Of a stretch of 64,000 nucleotides of DNA, positions 17,139-26,500 are shown in pieces (position 1 is the stretch's first letter; every line of letters starts with the position of its first letter). The position numbers and the translations under genes were made by a program. The stretch lies in the NCBI RefSeq assembly GCF_001424105.1, contig NZ_LMQH01000002.1, positions 62,005 to 126,004 of the forward strand, in the 5' to 3' direction. The DNA is from Chryseobacterium sp. Leaf394. Its GTDB lineage: Bacteria; Bacteroidota; Bacteroidia; Flavobacteriales; Weeksellaceae. Under the pieces are notes generated by a model. The model saw only the letters and a list, made by a program, of their open reading frames with translations, did not search any database and had not been told where the DNA came from.

Positions 17139-18052
17139 AACGGAAACTCGCCATCGTAATACCTTACTACAAGATTGATTTCTTTGAAGAAACACTGAAG
17201 TCTGTCGCTCGACAGAGTAATAAAAATTTTGTCTTATATATCGGGAACGATGCAAGCCCGCATAATCCTCTTCCTCTGATCACAAAATACTTCAATTCAG
17301 ATCAGTTTATCTATTTTGAGTATAATGATAATTTAGGAAATAAAAATCTTGCTCTTCAATGGGAACGTATTCTCGACAATGTACAGGAAGAATGGTTTCA
17401 GATTTTGGGCGATGATGATATGATTGCAAATAATTTTGTTGGTGAATTTTACAAAAGTTTACCAGTTTTAGAAAAAGAGAATATTACTGCATTTAAAACT
17501 ACACATAATTGGATTGATAAAAATAATAATCTGTTGGAATCTTTTAATTATAAAGAAGATTTTTTAGAATCTGTACATTTCATCATGAAAAAATATTCTG
17601 GTGAAGTAAAAAGCAGCCTTTCAGAAAACATTTTTGCAACAAAGATGTGGAGAAAATTTAGATTTCAGCAATTGCCTCTAGCATGGGGAAGTGACGATCT
17701 GGCACTGCTTCAGTTTTCCGGATACAAAAGAATCTTTTACAATATGAATACAAAGGTGTTGGTTCGTATTTCTACATCCAGCATATCAGGTTCGTCAAAA
17801 TTCGATCGAGACAAAGAATTTGCCATCCAGATTTTTCGTGAAAAAATTATTTTAGAAAACACTTCAATATTTCCACCAATTTTTATCAACGAGATCATAG
17901 ATCAATACCTATACAAAGCACACGTCGAGAACTTTCCTGTAAAATATCTGATTGCTTTCCAGGTCTTAAAAAGAAACGGGATTATTGCATTTCTGAAAAC
18001 CCTTCGTAAAATTTTCTATATAAAAAAAATTCATAAAAATCAATCATCTTAA
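17135..18052 (+). CDS. family 2 glycosyltransferase
   Basis: 305 residues. GT-A start LAIVIPYYKIDFFEETLKSV (residues 5-24), nucleotide-binding YIGNDASPHNP, and the metal-binding ILGDDDMIANNF near residue 90. A later ALAWGSDDLALL-type stretch (LPLAWGSDDLAL) recalls the acceptor-side acidic motif of GT2 enzymes. Last gene of the first polysaccharide operon: a perfect 9-base hairpin followed by a T-run lies about 70 bases downstream. Confidence 0.9.
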   Translation: MKRKLAIVIPYYKIDFFEETLKSVARQSNKNFVLYIGNDASPHNPLPLITKYFNSDQFIYFEYNDNLGNKNLALQWERILDNVQEEWFQILGDDDMIANNFVGEFYKSLPVLEKENITAFKTTHNWIDKNNNLLESFNYKEDFLESVHFIMKKYSGEVKSSLSENIFATKMWRKFRFQQLPLAWGSDDLALLQFSGYKRIFYNMNTKVLVRISTSSISGSSKFDRDKEFAIQIFREKIILENTSIFPPIFINEIIDQYLYKAHVENFPVKYLIAFQVLKRNGIIAFLKTLRKIFYIKKIHKNQSS

Positions 18053-18122
18053 AGTACAGACTGGTAAAACTTCTACACAGTTTGAGGCTCATCAAAATAC
18101 CAAACTAAAAAAATTTTGTATG

Positions 18123-18154
18123 CAGATTATTCAAAATAATCTGAATATTTTTTT
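18123..18154 (+). terminator. rho-independent terminator of the wzm-to-GT2 operon
   Basis: CAGATTATT (18123-18131) pairs perfectly with AATAATCTG (18135-18143) across a CAA loop, followed by AATATTTTTTTTC. It separates the first export/cassette operon from the second glycosyltransferase run. Confidence 0.7.
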
Positions 18155-18437
18155 CATCTGTTAAATCATAATTTTATATGCTTCATTACAGATCAGTACT
18201 AATGTTTTACACTAGCGAAACGTCACTAAGACTTCAACTTAACATAAAATAATATTCCCTAAAACATGATGTACATCGTATTTTTTTTATTAGTTTCGGT
18301 AAACTAACAATCAAAATATCTCTTTATGGCACGTAACAATTTACTGACTGAGCTAAATTAAGCAGAACAAATCCGATGAAACCATGCCAAATCAGATTAA
18401 AACCCCTTAATAAGTCACGTTAATACCCTAATTTTAA
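18155..18437. other. non-coding AT-rich spacer between two polysaccharide operons
   Basis: No credible reading frame or RNA gene. Only the terminator before it and the -7 box after it (18438) are recognisable. Confidence 0.5.
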
Positions 18438-18445
18438 TATCTTTG
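18438..18445 (+). promoter_or_regulatory. -7 box (TATCTTTG) of the second glycosyltransferase operon
   Basis: Perfect TAnnTTTG match 17 bases before the ATG at 18463, directly after a terminator-containing spacer. No clear -33 TTG. Confidence 0.55.
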
Positions 18446-18462
18446 CGGTTGAAAAACACGGT

Positions 18463-19287
18463 ATGTCCCAACCACTTATTTCTATCATCGTTCCCTGCTA
18501 CAATCAGGCACAGTATCTTGACGAATGTCTGCAGTCTGTCATTGACCAGACCTATCAAAACTGGGAGTGCATTATTATTGATGACGGTTCGCCTGATCAC
18601 ACAGGAGAAATCGCAAAAAGCTGGGCTGAACGGAATTCCCGCTTCAAATATTTCAGAAAAGAAAACGGCGGTGTCTCTGCAGCAAGAAATTTTGGGATTG
18701 AAAAGGCTGAGGGAGAATGGATTTTACCATTGGATGGGGACGACAGTATCTCCAACCAATATTTAGATTTGGCATCAAAAGAATTTTCAGACAACGACAT
18801 TGTTTACTGTAAAGGAGAATACTTTGGAGAAAAACAGGGTGAGATTATAGTTGATCATTTCAACGCTGTCGAAATCCTTTTAGAAAACCAGATTTTCTGT
18901 ACCGCCTTCTTTAAAAAACAGGACTGGAAAAACACCGAAGGTTTCGATGAATCCATGCAAAAAGGCTATGAAGACTGGGATTTTTGGTTAGGAATACTCA
19001 ACCTGAAACACGCAGGTCTTAAAGTAAAAAAAATCAACTACTCAGGTTTTAAGTACAGAATAAAAAGTACTTCAAGAAATACTGTGGCTATGCAGGAAGA
19101 AGACCTCAACATCAGAAAATATCTTTGTAAAAAATACCCTGAACTCTATCTTGACAATATAAAATCATTTGCAGATATTTTTTTTGAGAAAAGAAAATTA
19201 GATAAGCAAAATCAGCAATTGAAAAAGATCCTCACCAGCAAAAGACACCAGTTTGTCGATAAAATTTTTAATCTCCTGAAAATATGA
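18463..19287 (+). CDS. family 2 glycosyltransferase
   Basis: 274 residues; one of the clearest GT2 proteins here: ISIIVPCYNQAQYLDECLQS (residues 6-25), IIDDGSPDHTGEI, NGGVSAARNFGI, and the DXD region LPLDGDDSIS at about 88-97. The last 40 residues are a lysine-rich helical tail. First gene of the second run, with its own -7 box; its last 4 bases overlap the next start (ATGA). Confidence 0.93.
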   Translation: MSQPLISIIVPCYNQAQYLDECLQSVIDQTYQNWECIIIDDGSPDHTGEIAKSWAERNSRFKYFRKENGGVSAARNFGIEKAEGEWILPLDGDDSISNQYLDLASKEFSDNDIVYCKGEYFGEKQGEIIVDHFNAVEILLENQIFCTAFFKKQDWKNTEGFDESMQKGYEDWDFWLGILNLKHAGLKVKKINYSGFKYRIKSTSRNTVAMQEEDLNIRKYLCKKYPELYLDNIKSFADIFFEKRKLDKQNQQLKKILTSKRHQFVDKIFNLLKI

Positions 19288-20228
19288 AAATATCTGTAGC
19301 CATCTGCACCTACAACGGAGAAAAATATCTTGCTGAACAGCTGGACAGTATTCTCAGCCAGACTGTGAAAGCAGACGAAATCGTAATCTGCGACGATGGA
19401 TCAAAGGACGGCACTGTGGAAATGCTGCAGCAGTATCAGAGGCAACATCCCGCATTATTTAAAATTATGATCAACGAAACGAATCTGGGATATTTTAAAA
19501 ATTTTGAGAAAGCCATCTATTCCTGTACGGGAGATACTATTATCACCAGTGATCAGGATGATATCTGGAAACTGAATAAGATTGAAGCCACCCAAAGTTT
19601 TTTTCTTGAAAACCCCGAATTTGAAGGTGTTTTTAATGATCTGGAAATTATTAATAACGGTAAAAAAATACTCGAACCTTCTTATCTCAACTGGAAACAT
19701 ATTTCCTATTCATTTATAGAAGAAAATATCAAAAACAACACACTGTTTTTACATCAGCAAATGCTGGGAAGTTTTGTGTTGGGTTGTGCACTGGCTGTTA
19801 AACGCTCTGCCCTGAAGCAGTACGGGCTCAGTAATTTTGAAATCGCCCACGATTATTTTATAGCCCAGAAGCTGGCTTCAAAAGGGAAACTTGGTTTCAT
19901 CCCGGCAACGCTCTCCTCTTACCGGCAGCATGACGAACAGGTGTGCGGCCTGCGCGAAGCATTCAGAAATCCTGAAGAGAAGGATTCACAGAAGAGCGTG
20001 GCATCCGCTTTTCATCAGATCGTTGGTCCGTCACTGTTAGCAGTTAAAAAATATCAGCAGTTATATCCCGATGAGGATGTAAAGAAAACACCTGTATACA
20101 GCTTTTTTATTGAAAACAGAAACACATACCTGTCTGAACTCTCCTTTTTCCAAAGAAAAAAATACATCCTGCAGTGTGTCCGTCACCGGTATTTAGATTT
20201 ACAACTGACGGATCTGTTCAAACATTAA
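19284..20228 (+). CDS. family 2 glycosyltransferase (rhamnosyltransferase-like)
   Basis: 314 residues: ISVAICTYNGEKYLAEQLDS (residues 2-21), ICDDGSKDGTVEML, TSDQDDIWKLNKIE as metal-binding region near residue 92, and a YRQHDEQVCG motif near 210. This pattern (TYNGxxYLxEQLDSI...SDQDDxW) is typical of WcaA/rhamnosyltransferase-like GT2 proteins, but no rhamnose pathway is present, so the donor is open. Overlaps the preceding gene by 4 bases. Confidence 0.92.
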   Translation: MKISVAICTYNGEKYLAEQLDSILSQTVKADEIVICDDGSKDGTVEMLQQYQRQHPALFKIMINETNLGYFKNFEKAIYSCTGDTIITSDQDDIWKLNKIEATQSFFLENPEFEGVFNDLEIINNGKKILEPSYLNWKHISYSFIEENIKNNTLFLHQQMLGSFVLGCALAVKRSALKQYGLSNFEIAHDYFIAQKLASKGKLGFIPATLSSYRQHDEQVCGLREAFRNPEEKDSQKSVASAFHQIVGPSLLAVKKYQQLYPDEDVKKTPVYSFFIENRNTYLSELSFFQRKKYILQCVRHRYLDLQLTDLFKH

Positions 20229-20244
20229 ATATACTATCGAAACA

Positions 20245-21177
20245 ATGGACGTCAGCATCTGCATCACCACCTACAACCACGGGAAATATATTGAAGAGTG
20301 TTTGATGAGCATCTTTGCTCAGGATTTTTCGGGTATCTGTGAAATTATCATCGGGAATGATAACTCATCGGACGATACCGAAGATATCATCCGTCAAATC
20401 ATGGAAACTCATCCTAAAGGCGGAACAATCCGCTACTTCAAAAACAATCCAAATCTGGGATATGTAAAAAATACCCTTTTTACTTTTTCGCAGGCTCAGG
20501 GAAAATATATCGCTGTGCTCGACGGAGATGATTACTGGATAGACCGTTTTAAACTTCAGAAACAGTTTGATCTTCTTGAAAACAATCCTGACCTCTCGGC
20601 TGCAGGTACTAATTCAAAAGTAGTTTACGAAGATGTAGATATTGAGAGCCACAGCTACAGTGACCGCACTGAAAGAATTCTGAAAAAAGATGACCTTACC
20701 GATTTATCAATCTTTCAGACCTCAACATTCTTTTTCAGAAAAGAAATCTTACAACCTGATTTTCCTACAGACATTATTTCTGCTGACCGCGGTCTTTATC
20801 TGCTTGCAGGATGCCATGGTGATGTGAAGTTTTTATCGGAAGAGACTGCGATTTACAGGCAGTTTCAGGGCAGCATATCCAAGAATGTTCCCTATGAGGT
20901 TATGAAAAAAGATTTTGCAATTGTCCCTTTTATTTTAAAGCAGGGCTCAGGCTACCGCAGATCTAAACTGATGGCTTATTTTTACTATACGCTGATGACC
21001 TATCCGAAAAAAGTGAGTAAAACCAACTTTTACCGTGCTGCTGCAGGGTATGCTTTTTATAATATTTTCTCTAAATTTACACTCCGTCCTTTCAGACTCT
21101 ACAATATCGTAAAATGGACGCGTCACACCGTGATGCAGAAGTATGAGATCAAAAAAGGAAACAACAGTTTTATATAA
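20245..21177 (+). CDS. family 2 glycosyltransferase
   Basis: 310 residues. Opening SICITTYNHGKYIEECLMSI (residues 4-23), GNDNSSDDTEDI, and AVLDGDDYWIDRFKLQKQF. The GDDYW(T/I)D...KLQxQFxxLExN pattern is shared with the gene at 22829 and the GT domain of 14902-16284, so these are one paralogous subfamily, though the predicted partners differ. Co-transcribed, 16 bases after the previous stop. Confidence 0.92.
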   Translation: MDVSICITTYNHGKYIEECLMSIFAQDFSGICEIIIGNDNSSDDTEDIIRQIMETHPKGGTIRYFKNNPNLGYVKNTLFTFSQAQGKYIAVLDGDDYWIDRFKLQKQFDLLENNPDLSAAGTNSKVVYEDVDIESHSYSDRTERILKKDDLTDLSIFQTSTFFFRKEILQPDFPTDIISADRGLYLLAGCHGDVKFLSEETAIYRQFQGSISKNVPYEVMKKDFAIVPFILKQGSGYRRSKLMAYFYYTLMTYPKKVSKTNFYRAAAGYAFYNIFSKFTLRPFRLYNIVKWTRHTVMQKYEIKKGNNSFI

Positions 21178-21183
21178 CAGCAA

Positions 21184-21867
21184 ATGATCACAGGCAACGG
21201 ACTTATCGCAAAATCCCTTCACTCAATAGATTCGGAAAATGTACTGTTTTTCGCATCGGGTGTTTCCAATTCTCTTGAAACGAGAGATTTGGAATTTGAA
21301 AGAGAACACGCTCTTTTAAAAAACACCCTTGAAAATCATCCCGGGAAAACCTTTGTCTACTACTCGACCTGCAGCATCTACGATTCTTCCAAAAATAACA
21401 GCCAATACGTTCTGCACAAGCTTAAGATGGAACAGGTGATCGCCGATTTATCTGAGCGGTATTTTATTTTGAGAGTAAGCAATGCCGTGGGAAAAGGGGG
21501 AAATCCCAATCTGCTGGTCAACTATCTTGTAAGAGCAATTGAAAGCGAAACAAAAATTACGGTTCACACCAAAGCAACAAGAAACCTCATCGACGTGCAG
21601 GATATAAGCCGCATTACAAAAGAAATTATTGAAAGTTTTAATGCCAATCAAATCATCAATCTGGCCTATCTTCAGAACTTCTCTATTATCGAAATTACAG
21701 AGACTATTTCTGATGTATTAAAAACGGAACCGCTTTTACAGCTGCAGAATGAAGGTTCAGGTTACCAAATTGAAGTTTCTAAAATTGAACATTATTTTAA
21801 ACAAAACAATCTGACTGATAAAGAGCAGTACCTCAGAAACTTAATATCAAAATACTATCAGAAATAA
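21184..21867 (+). CDS. short SDR-like NAD(P)-dependent sugar oxidoreductase/epimerase
   Basis: 227 residues, shorter than usual extended SDR enzymes (about 300). It retains a cofactor turn MITGNGLIAKSL (GNGLIA, residues 4-9), VYYSTCSIYDSS with the catalytic Ser/Thr region, and YVLHK fitting YxxxK, then RVSNAVGKGG and a late substrate region. The C-terminal domain is reduced. It might modify a nucleotide sugar; whether it is catalytically competent is uncertain. It starts 6 bases after one GT2 gene and ends 1 base before another, so it is embedded in the operon. Confidence 0.8.
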   Translation: MITGNGLIAKSLHSIDSENVLFFASGVSNSLETRDLEFEREHALLKNTLENHPGKTFVYYSTCSIYDSSKNNSQYVLHKLKMEQVIADLSERYFILRVSNAVGKGGNPNLLVNYLVRAIESETKITVHTKATRNLIDVQDISRITKEIIESFNANQIINLAYLQNFSIIEITETISDVLKTEPLLQLQNEGSGYQIEVSKIEHYFKQNNLTDKEQYLRNLISKYYQK

Positions 21868-21868
21868 A

Positions 21869-22792
21869 ATGCCGAAAACAGCCGTAATAATCGTCACTTA
21901 CAATGCCATGAAATGGGCTGAAAGATGTTTCAGTAGCCTGAGGCATTCTTCGGTGCCTCTGGACTGCATTGTAGTAGACAACGGTTCTACAGACGGCAGT
22001 CAGGATTTCATTACAGAAAATTATCCTGAAGTCAGCTTTATCCAGTCCCCGGAAAACCTGGGCTTCGGAAAAGCCAACAATATCGGCATTGAGAAAGCCT
22101 ATAAAAACGGAGCGGACTTTTTCTATCTGATGAATCAGGATGCCTGGCTTTTTGAAGACAGCATGCAAAAACTTCTGGATGTTTTTGAAAATCATCCGAA
22201 ACAGGAAGAGATCGGCATTCTCAGCCCGATGCATCTGGATGGTTCGGAAAAATATCTGGATATCTTCTTTGAACGATATTTGGCGAGAAACACCTCTAAC
22301 AACAGATTTTTATCTGATATTTTTAACAGCAGTGTAAAAGATTTTTATGAAGCAGACTTTGTAAACGCTGCACACTGGCTTTTACCAAAGAACACCATTA
22401 ATGAAATTGGTGGATTTAATCCTTATTTTTTCCATTATTCAGAAGATTATGAATATGTACAGCGGATTACATTTTTCAGAAAAAAAATTATTATTTGCCC
22501 TGGAAGCCTGGTAGTACATGATGGTAAACAGGACTTTAATAAAACTGCTCAAATCAATGCAAAACGGGTTCAGCGTGAACAACGCTTCCTAAACCCTGCC
22601 ATCAGTTTCAGCAAAAGCATCTTAAAACAAGAGTTTCTTCCAGATATCATAAAGCAACTTCTTACATTAAAGTTTTCATCTGCTTACAAAACATGGAAAG
22701 AATATCAATATCAAAGTTCAAAATATGACGAAATTGTCAGCTCTAAAGAAATTCTTAAAAATAAGGGTGCTTCTTTTTTAAATATCAAATAA
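21869..22792 (+). CDS. family 2 glycosyltransferase (WcaA/GT2 rhamnosyltransferase-like)
   Basis: 307 residues: TAVIIVTYNAMKWAERCFSS (residues 3-22), VDNGSTDGSQDFI, NLGFGKANNIGI, and FYLMNQDAWLFEDS as the divalent-metal site. The NxGFxxxxNxGI...LNxD-type signature is characteristic of one GT2 branch often annotated as rhamnosyltransferases, although donors vary. Starts 1 base after the SDR stop. Confidence 0.92.
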   Translation: MPKTAVIIVTYNAMKWAERCFSSLRHSSVPLDCIVVDNGSTDGSQDFITENYPEVSFIQSPENLGFGKANNIGIEKAYKNGADFFYLMNQDAWLFEDSMQKLLDVFENHPKQEEIGILSPMHLDGSEKYLDIFFERYLARNTSNNRFLSDIFNSSVKDFYEADFVNAAHWLLPKNTINEIGGFNPYFFHYSEDYEYVQRITFFRKKIIICPGSLVVHDGKQDFNKTAQINAKRVQREQRFLNPAISFSKSILKQEFLPDIIKQLLTLKFSSAYKTWKEYQYQSSKYDEIVSSKEILKNKGASFLNIK

Positions 22793-22828
22793 ATAAATTT
22801 AAACCACTAAAAAGAACCTGCATCCATC

Positions 22829-23767
22829 ATGAGTCCTAAAATATCTGTCATCATGTTGACCTATAATCATGGTCCATACCTCCATCAGGCCATTGAAGGG
22901 GTTTTATCTCAAAAAACCAATTTCCCCTTTGAGCTAATTGTGTGTAATGATAATTCGCCTGATCATACTGATGAGATGATGGCTCAATTCACAGAGAAAT
23001 ATCCTAAAATCATCAGATATTACAGACATGAAAAAAATATAGGTTTTATAGAAAACCAAAGATTTGCATTCAGTTCAGCTAAAGGTGAGTATCTTGCTTA
23101 CTGCGAGGGTGATGACTATTGGACTGATGATCACAAACTTCAGTTTCAGTTTGATTTTTTAGAATCTAACAAAGATTATGTTATGGTGACCGCCAGAAAT
23201 CTTCTTTTGAATCAAAATGAAAATGCGCTGTCTGATGATGGTAAAGAAGAAATGTTTAAAAATCAAGAATATATTGACTACAATCAAACCAGTTTCTTTT
23301 CGGAAAGACCTACACAGACCTTCACTTATCTCATTAGGAAAATATATTTGGATTTGAAGTGGATTGATATCTATCCCAATTATCGGGATTTATACTATTT
23401 TTATCATCTGCTGTCCTTTGGAAAAGGAAGAGCTTATAATAAGGTTGTGGGCGTTTACAGATTACATGATGGCGGTGTGTACAGTTCATTAGAAACAGAA
23501 AAAAAAATGCGGACATCTATCGAGATTTTTAAAAGCATACGAAATATAAATGATGACAAGCGAGCAAATACACAAATATTAAAAGATTTAGATTTACTGA
23601 TATCTAAGTACTATTACAAAAAAGAATTTACAATTCCCTTATTCAATTTAAATCTATACTCTTCTATATTTGAGCGTTTTATGATCTCCGGTAATATAAA
23701 AACATTTTCCTTTCAATTATTTAAAATTTTAAAATATACATTTCACCGATTGACAAATAAAATTTGA
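22829..23767 (+). CDS. family 2 glycosyltransferase
   Basis: 312 residues: ISVIMLTYNHGPYLHQAIEG (residues 5-24), VCNDNSPDHTDEM, and AYCEGDDYWTDDHKLQFQF. It closely resembles the GT domain of the GNAT-GT2 fusion at 14902 (CEGDDYWTD, KLQ) and the gene at 20245. The C-terminal 60 residues are basic and aromatic, suggesting membrane contact. It begins 36 bases after the previous gene. Confidence 0.92.
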   Translation: MSPKISVIMLTYNHGPYLHQAIEGVLSQKTNFPFELIVCNDNSPDHTDEMMAQFTEKYPKIIRYYRHEKNIGFIENQRFAFSSAKGEYLAYCEGDDYWTDDHKLQFQFDFLESNKDYVMVTARNLLLNQNENALSDDGKEEMFKNQEYIDYNQTSFFSERPTQTFTYLIRKIYLDLKWIDIYPNYRDLYYFYHLLSFGKGRAYNKVVGVYRLHDGGVYSSLETEKKMRTSIEIFKSIRNINDDKRANTQILKDLDLLISKYYYKKEFTIPLFNLNLYSSIFERFMISGNIKTFSFQLFKILKYTFHRLTNKI

Positions 23768-23829
23768 ATCACTAAAATTCTGAAACTATTCCATAAAATG
23801 AATTTCGTATTCAAAAAGAATATACTGTA

Positions 23830-24768
23830 ATGGCAAATAAAATTAGTATTATAATACCTGTCTATAATTCATCAAAGTTTTTACATAAAACTGTAGAAGC
23901 TGTCGACAATGAGAGATTAAAATCTTGCTGGAATCTAGAACTTATTCTCGTGGAAGACGGCAGCCCCGATAACAGTTTTTTGGCTGTTGAAGAACTCAGC
24001 AAAATATACTCCTACATCAAAGGTATAAAGCTTTCCAGAAATTTTGGTCACCAGATCGCTGTAAAAACAGGTTTGGGATACGCTACGGGCGACTACATCG
24101 CAATTATTGATGATGATTTGCAAGACCCACCATCATTACTTCCAAGATTTTTCGAGCAGCTCGATCTTGGATATGAGGTGGCATATGGAGTCCGTAAAAA
24201 AAGAAAGGAAGATCGAGCAAAAAAGTTTGCCTACAGCAGTTTTTACAGAATATTGAGCTCAATCAGCGATACAAAAATCCCCCTGGATTCTGGAGATTTC
24301 TGTGTAATGACTAAAACAGTGAAGGACAAGATGCTCACTTTAGATGAGCAGAATCCATATCTCAGAGGCATACGTGCCTGGGTTGGATATAAACAGATCG
24401 GGTTGGAATACGAAAGAGACGGAAGAATTGAGGGTGAATCTGGTTATTCTCTGAAAAAGCTGATTAAAATTGCTAAAGACGGAATCTTTTCTTTCTCGTC
24501 ACTTCCTTTACAGATTATCAGTCTTCTCGGTAATATTGGATTATTGATCTCGATTGGTTTTACTATTGTAACTTTCTTCAGGTACTTCAATAATCAGATT
24601 GAGGTGGCAGGATATACCACAATCATTATTCTGATGCTTTTCTTCAATTCTATACTTTTAATCAGTTTGGGAATTATCGGTGAATATATTTACCGAATTT
24701 ATAATGAAGTGAGAAACAGACCGCACAGCATCGTCGAGAAGACTGTTGGAAATTATAATACACTGTAA
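23830..24768 (+). CDS. GtrB/ArnC-like polyprenyl-phosphate glycosyltransferase with C-terminal membrane segments
   Basis: 312 residues. GT2 catalytic domain to about residue 225 (IIIPVYNSSKFLHKTVEAV, VEDGSPDNSF, SRNFGHQIAVKTGL, IIDDDLQDPP, SGDFCVM), then two membrane helices at about 232-256 and 268-292. This DPM1/GtrB architecture makes undecaprenyl-phosphate-linked monosaccharides, which a polytopic GT-C enzyme then uses on the periplasmic side. The next gene, 16 bases downstream, is a polytopic membrane protein fitting that partner. No GtrA-like flippase is present. A paralogue is at 35798 on the other strand. Confidence 0.9.
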   Translation: MANKISIIIPVYNSSKFLHKTVEAVDNERLKSCWNLELILVEDGSPDNSFLAVEELSKIYSYIKGIKLSRNFGHQIAVKTGLGYATGDYIAIIDDDLQDPPSLLPRFFEQLDLGYEVAYGVRKKRKEDRAKKFAYSSFYRILSSISDTKIPLDSGDFCVMTKTVKDKMLTLDEQNPYLRGIRAWVGYKQIGLEYERDGRIEGESGYSLKKLIKIAKDGIFSFSSLPLQIISLLGNIGLLISIGFTIVTFFRYFNNQIEVAGYTTIIILMLFFNSILLISLGIIGEYIYRIYNEVRNRPHSIVEKTVGNYNTL

Positions 24769-24784
24769 AGATTCCACTTAAATA

Positions 24785-26485
24785 ATGAAAACAGACAGCA
24801 CCTGGATCAAGAAAAATTTATATTTTCTTATCGGCTTCATCATAATAATTTCTTTATATCTACCCTTTTTTATTTTTGGGGAGAATTCTTATCTGGGATC
24901 TCCTGCTGATTATCTGGATTCGAATGCAGTCTGGCTGAAAATACTCTCTGAAAGCGGATTATCTTTTGCGCCAAATAACACTCCTCTACCCAATATAGAA
25001 AATCAGTTCCGCGTAAGCTATGGGAATGAGCTCGATTTTATTTATTTACTTTTTAAAATTTTCACTCCCTATTACGCTCTTGTAATCAACAGTCTGATTA
25101 TTTCGTTAACGGCATTCATTTCACTTTCTGTACTGGCAAAAAATATAACGCCCCAGATTAATAAGATTTTACTGCTGATAATCTCTCTTACATTCGCACT
25201 GCTCAATCACTGGCAGTTTGGAGGAATCAGCATTGCAGGATCTCCAATAATTATTTTAGTCTGCATTCTCCTTGTTCAAAAACAAAAAGTTCCTTTATCA
25301 TTCTATATATTCAGTCTCTTTTTCTTGCTGTACTCCAGTTTTATCATTTACGGAATGTTTCTGATTTTTCTGATTTTGGTTTGTGCTGCATATCTGTTTA
25401 TTAAAACACGGAAGATTAATTTTAATCTGATCATCTACATCGCCATCATAACTGTTGGTTATCTGCTGATCAACTACAGATTTATAACAGAAACATTGAG
25501 TCCGTCTTTTGTATCTAACCGCCCTTCGGGTTTGCCTGCTGAAATTGCCCTGATGAGAGACTGGAAGATATTATTAGAGAGATTTGTGGATGGGCATGGC
25601 TCTCACGCTGTCTCCAGGCAGCATGGCATTTTAATTATATTTATAATATATTGTCTGTCTGCATTCTTTATCAAATTTAAACATCTCAAAAAAGTTTTAC
25701 TGATTTTTGGGCTTATAGTCTTCTTTGTACTGTTCTCCTACATTAATTTTAATTTGCTCCCGGGAGTAATTAAAGCTCTGCATCTTGACTTTATCTATGG
25801 GCTTACTTTATACCGCTTCTTTTTCTACAACGGAGTTCTCTGGTACATCATTTTAATTTTTATAACTGAAGATTTTGGGAATACTGCTTACAGAAAAACG
25901 GTCATCCCTCTCTTGATTTTAGGGTTAACGGTCAACTTTTACACTGTTTTAAGAATTAATACTCCCTACCAGAATATCCGGCATTCTTTCAGAGAATATT
26001 ATTACTCCTTTAAAGACTATTATATGATTTCTGAGTTTAAGGAAATTGATAAAATTCTGCCTGAAAATAAATCGGATTACAGGGTAATAAGTTATGGCTT
26101 TGATCCTGCGGCGTCGCAATACAACGGTTATTTCACAGCTGACGGCTATCTCAACTTTTATGAAGGCAACCAAAAGAAAAAATTTGGTAAACTTATAGTT
26201 CCACTTCTGGAAGACAATAAAGTACTTAAAGAAAAACATAACAGCTGGATGCATCAGAATTTTGTGTTTACAGACAATTTCACGGTTGGAGAACAGGTAT
26301 TACAAAAATATTCAAAAGAAAGAAGAAGCTTACCTGTAGATGAAAATGGGTTGAGAGCTTTGCATGTGAATTATGTGCTCTCCTCAATTCCTCTAAACAA
26401 TTTTTATCTGAAAGAAATAAAATCAATAGAGTCAAAACATTGGTCAAAAATTTATATATACCAGGTTTTAAATTCAAATCATTAA
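24785..26485 (+). CDS. polytopic membrane protein, GT-C-like (possibly DUF6044)
   Basis: 566 residues with about ten hydrophobic segments: one near residues 12-33, then several across about 80-390, and a soluble C-terminal domain of about 160 residues. The first large loop has GSPADYLDSNAVW, where acidic residues sit as in the catalytic loop of GT-C glycosyltransferases. It resembles what I recall as the DUF6044 family, which I cannot verify. Its position right after a GtrB-like enzyme supports a periplasmic sugar transferase using a polyprenyl-phosphate donor. Confidence 0.75.
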   Translation: MKTDSTWIKKNLYFLIGFIIIISLYLPFFIFGENSYLGSPADYLDSNAVWLKILSESGLSFAPNNTPLPNIENQFRVSYGNELDFIYLLFKIFTPYYALVINSLIISLTAFISLSVLAKNITPQINKILLLIISLTFALLNHWQFGGISIAGSPIIILVCILLVQKQKVPLSFYIFSLFFLLYSSFIIYGMFLIFLILVCAAYLFIKTRKINFNLIIYIAIITVGYLLINYRFITETLSPSFVSNRPSGLPAEIALMRDWKILLERFVDGHGSHAVSRQHGILIIFIIYCLSAFFIKFKHLKKVLLIFGLIVFFVLFSYINFNLLPGVIKALHLDFIYGLTLYRFFFYNGVLWYIILIFITEDFGNTAYRKTVIPLLILGLTVNFYTVLRINTPYQNIRHSFREYYYSFKDYYMISEFKEIDKILPENKSDYRVISYGFDPAASQYNGYFTADGYLNFYEGNQKKKFGKLIVPLLEDNKVLKEKHNSWMHQNFVFTDNFTVGEQVLQKYSKERRSLPVDENGLRALHVNYVLSSIPLNNFYLKEIKSIESKHWSKIYIYQVLNSNH

Positions 26486-26500
26486 ACTACTGTAACAACT

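Noticed and set aside
21184..21867. Pseudogene call for the short SDR protein
   Set aside because: Although short, it keeps a cofactor turn and YxxxK, starts and ends tightly against its neighbours, and has no internal stop or frameshift.
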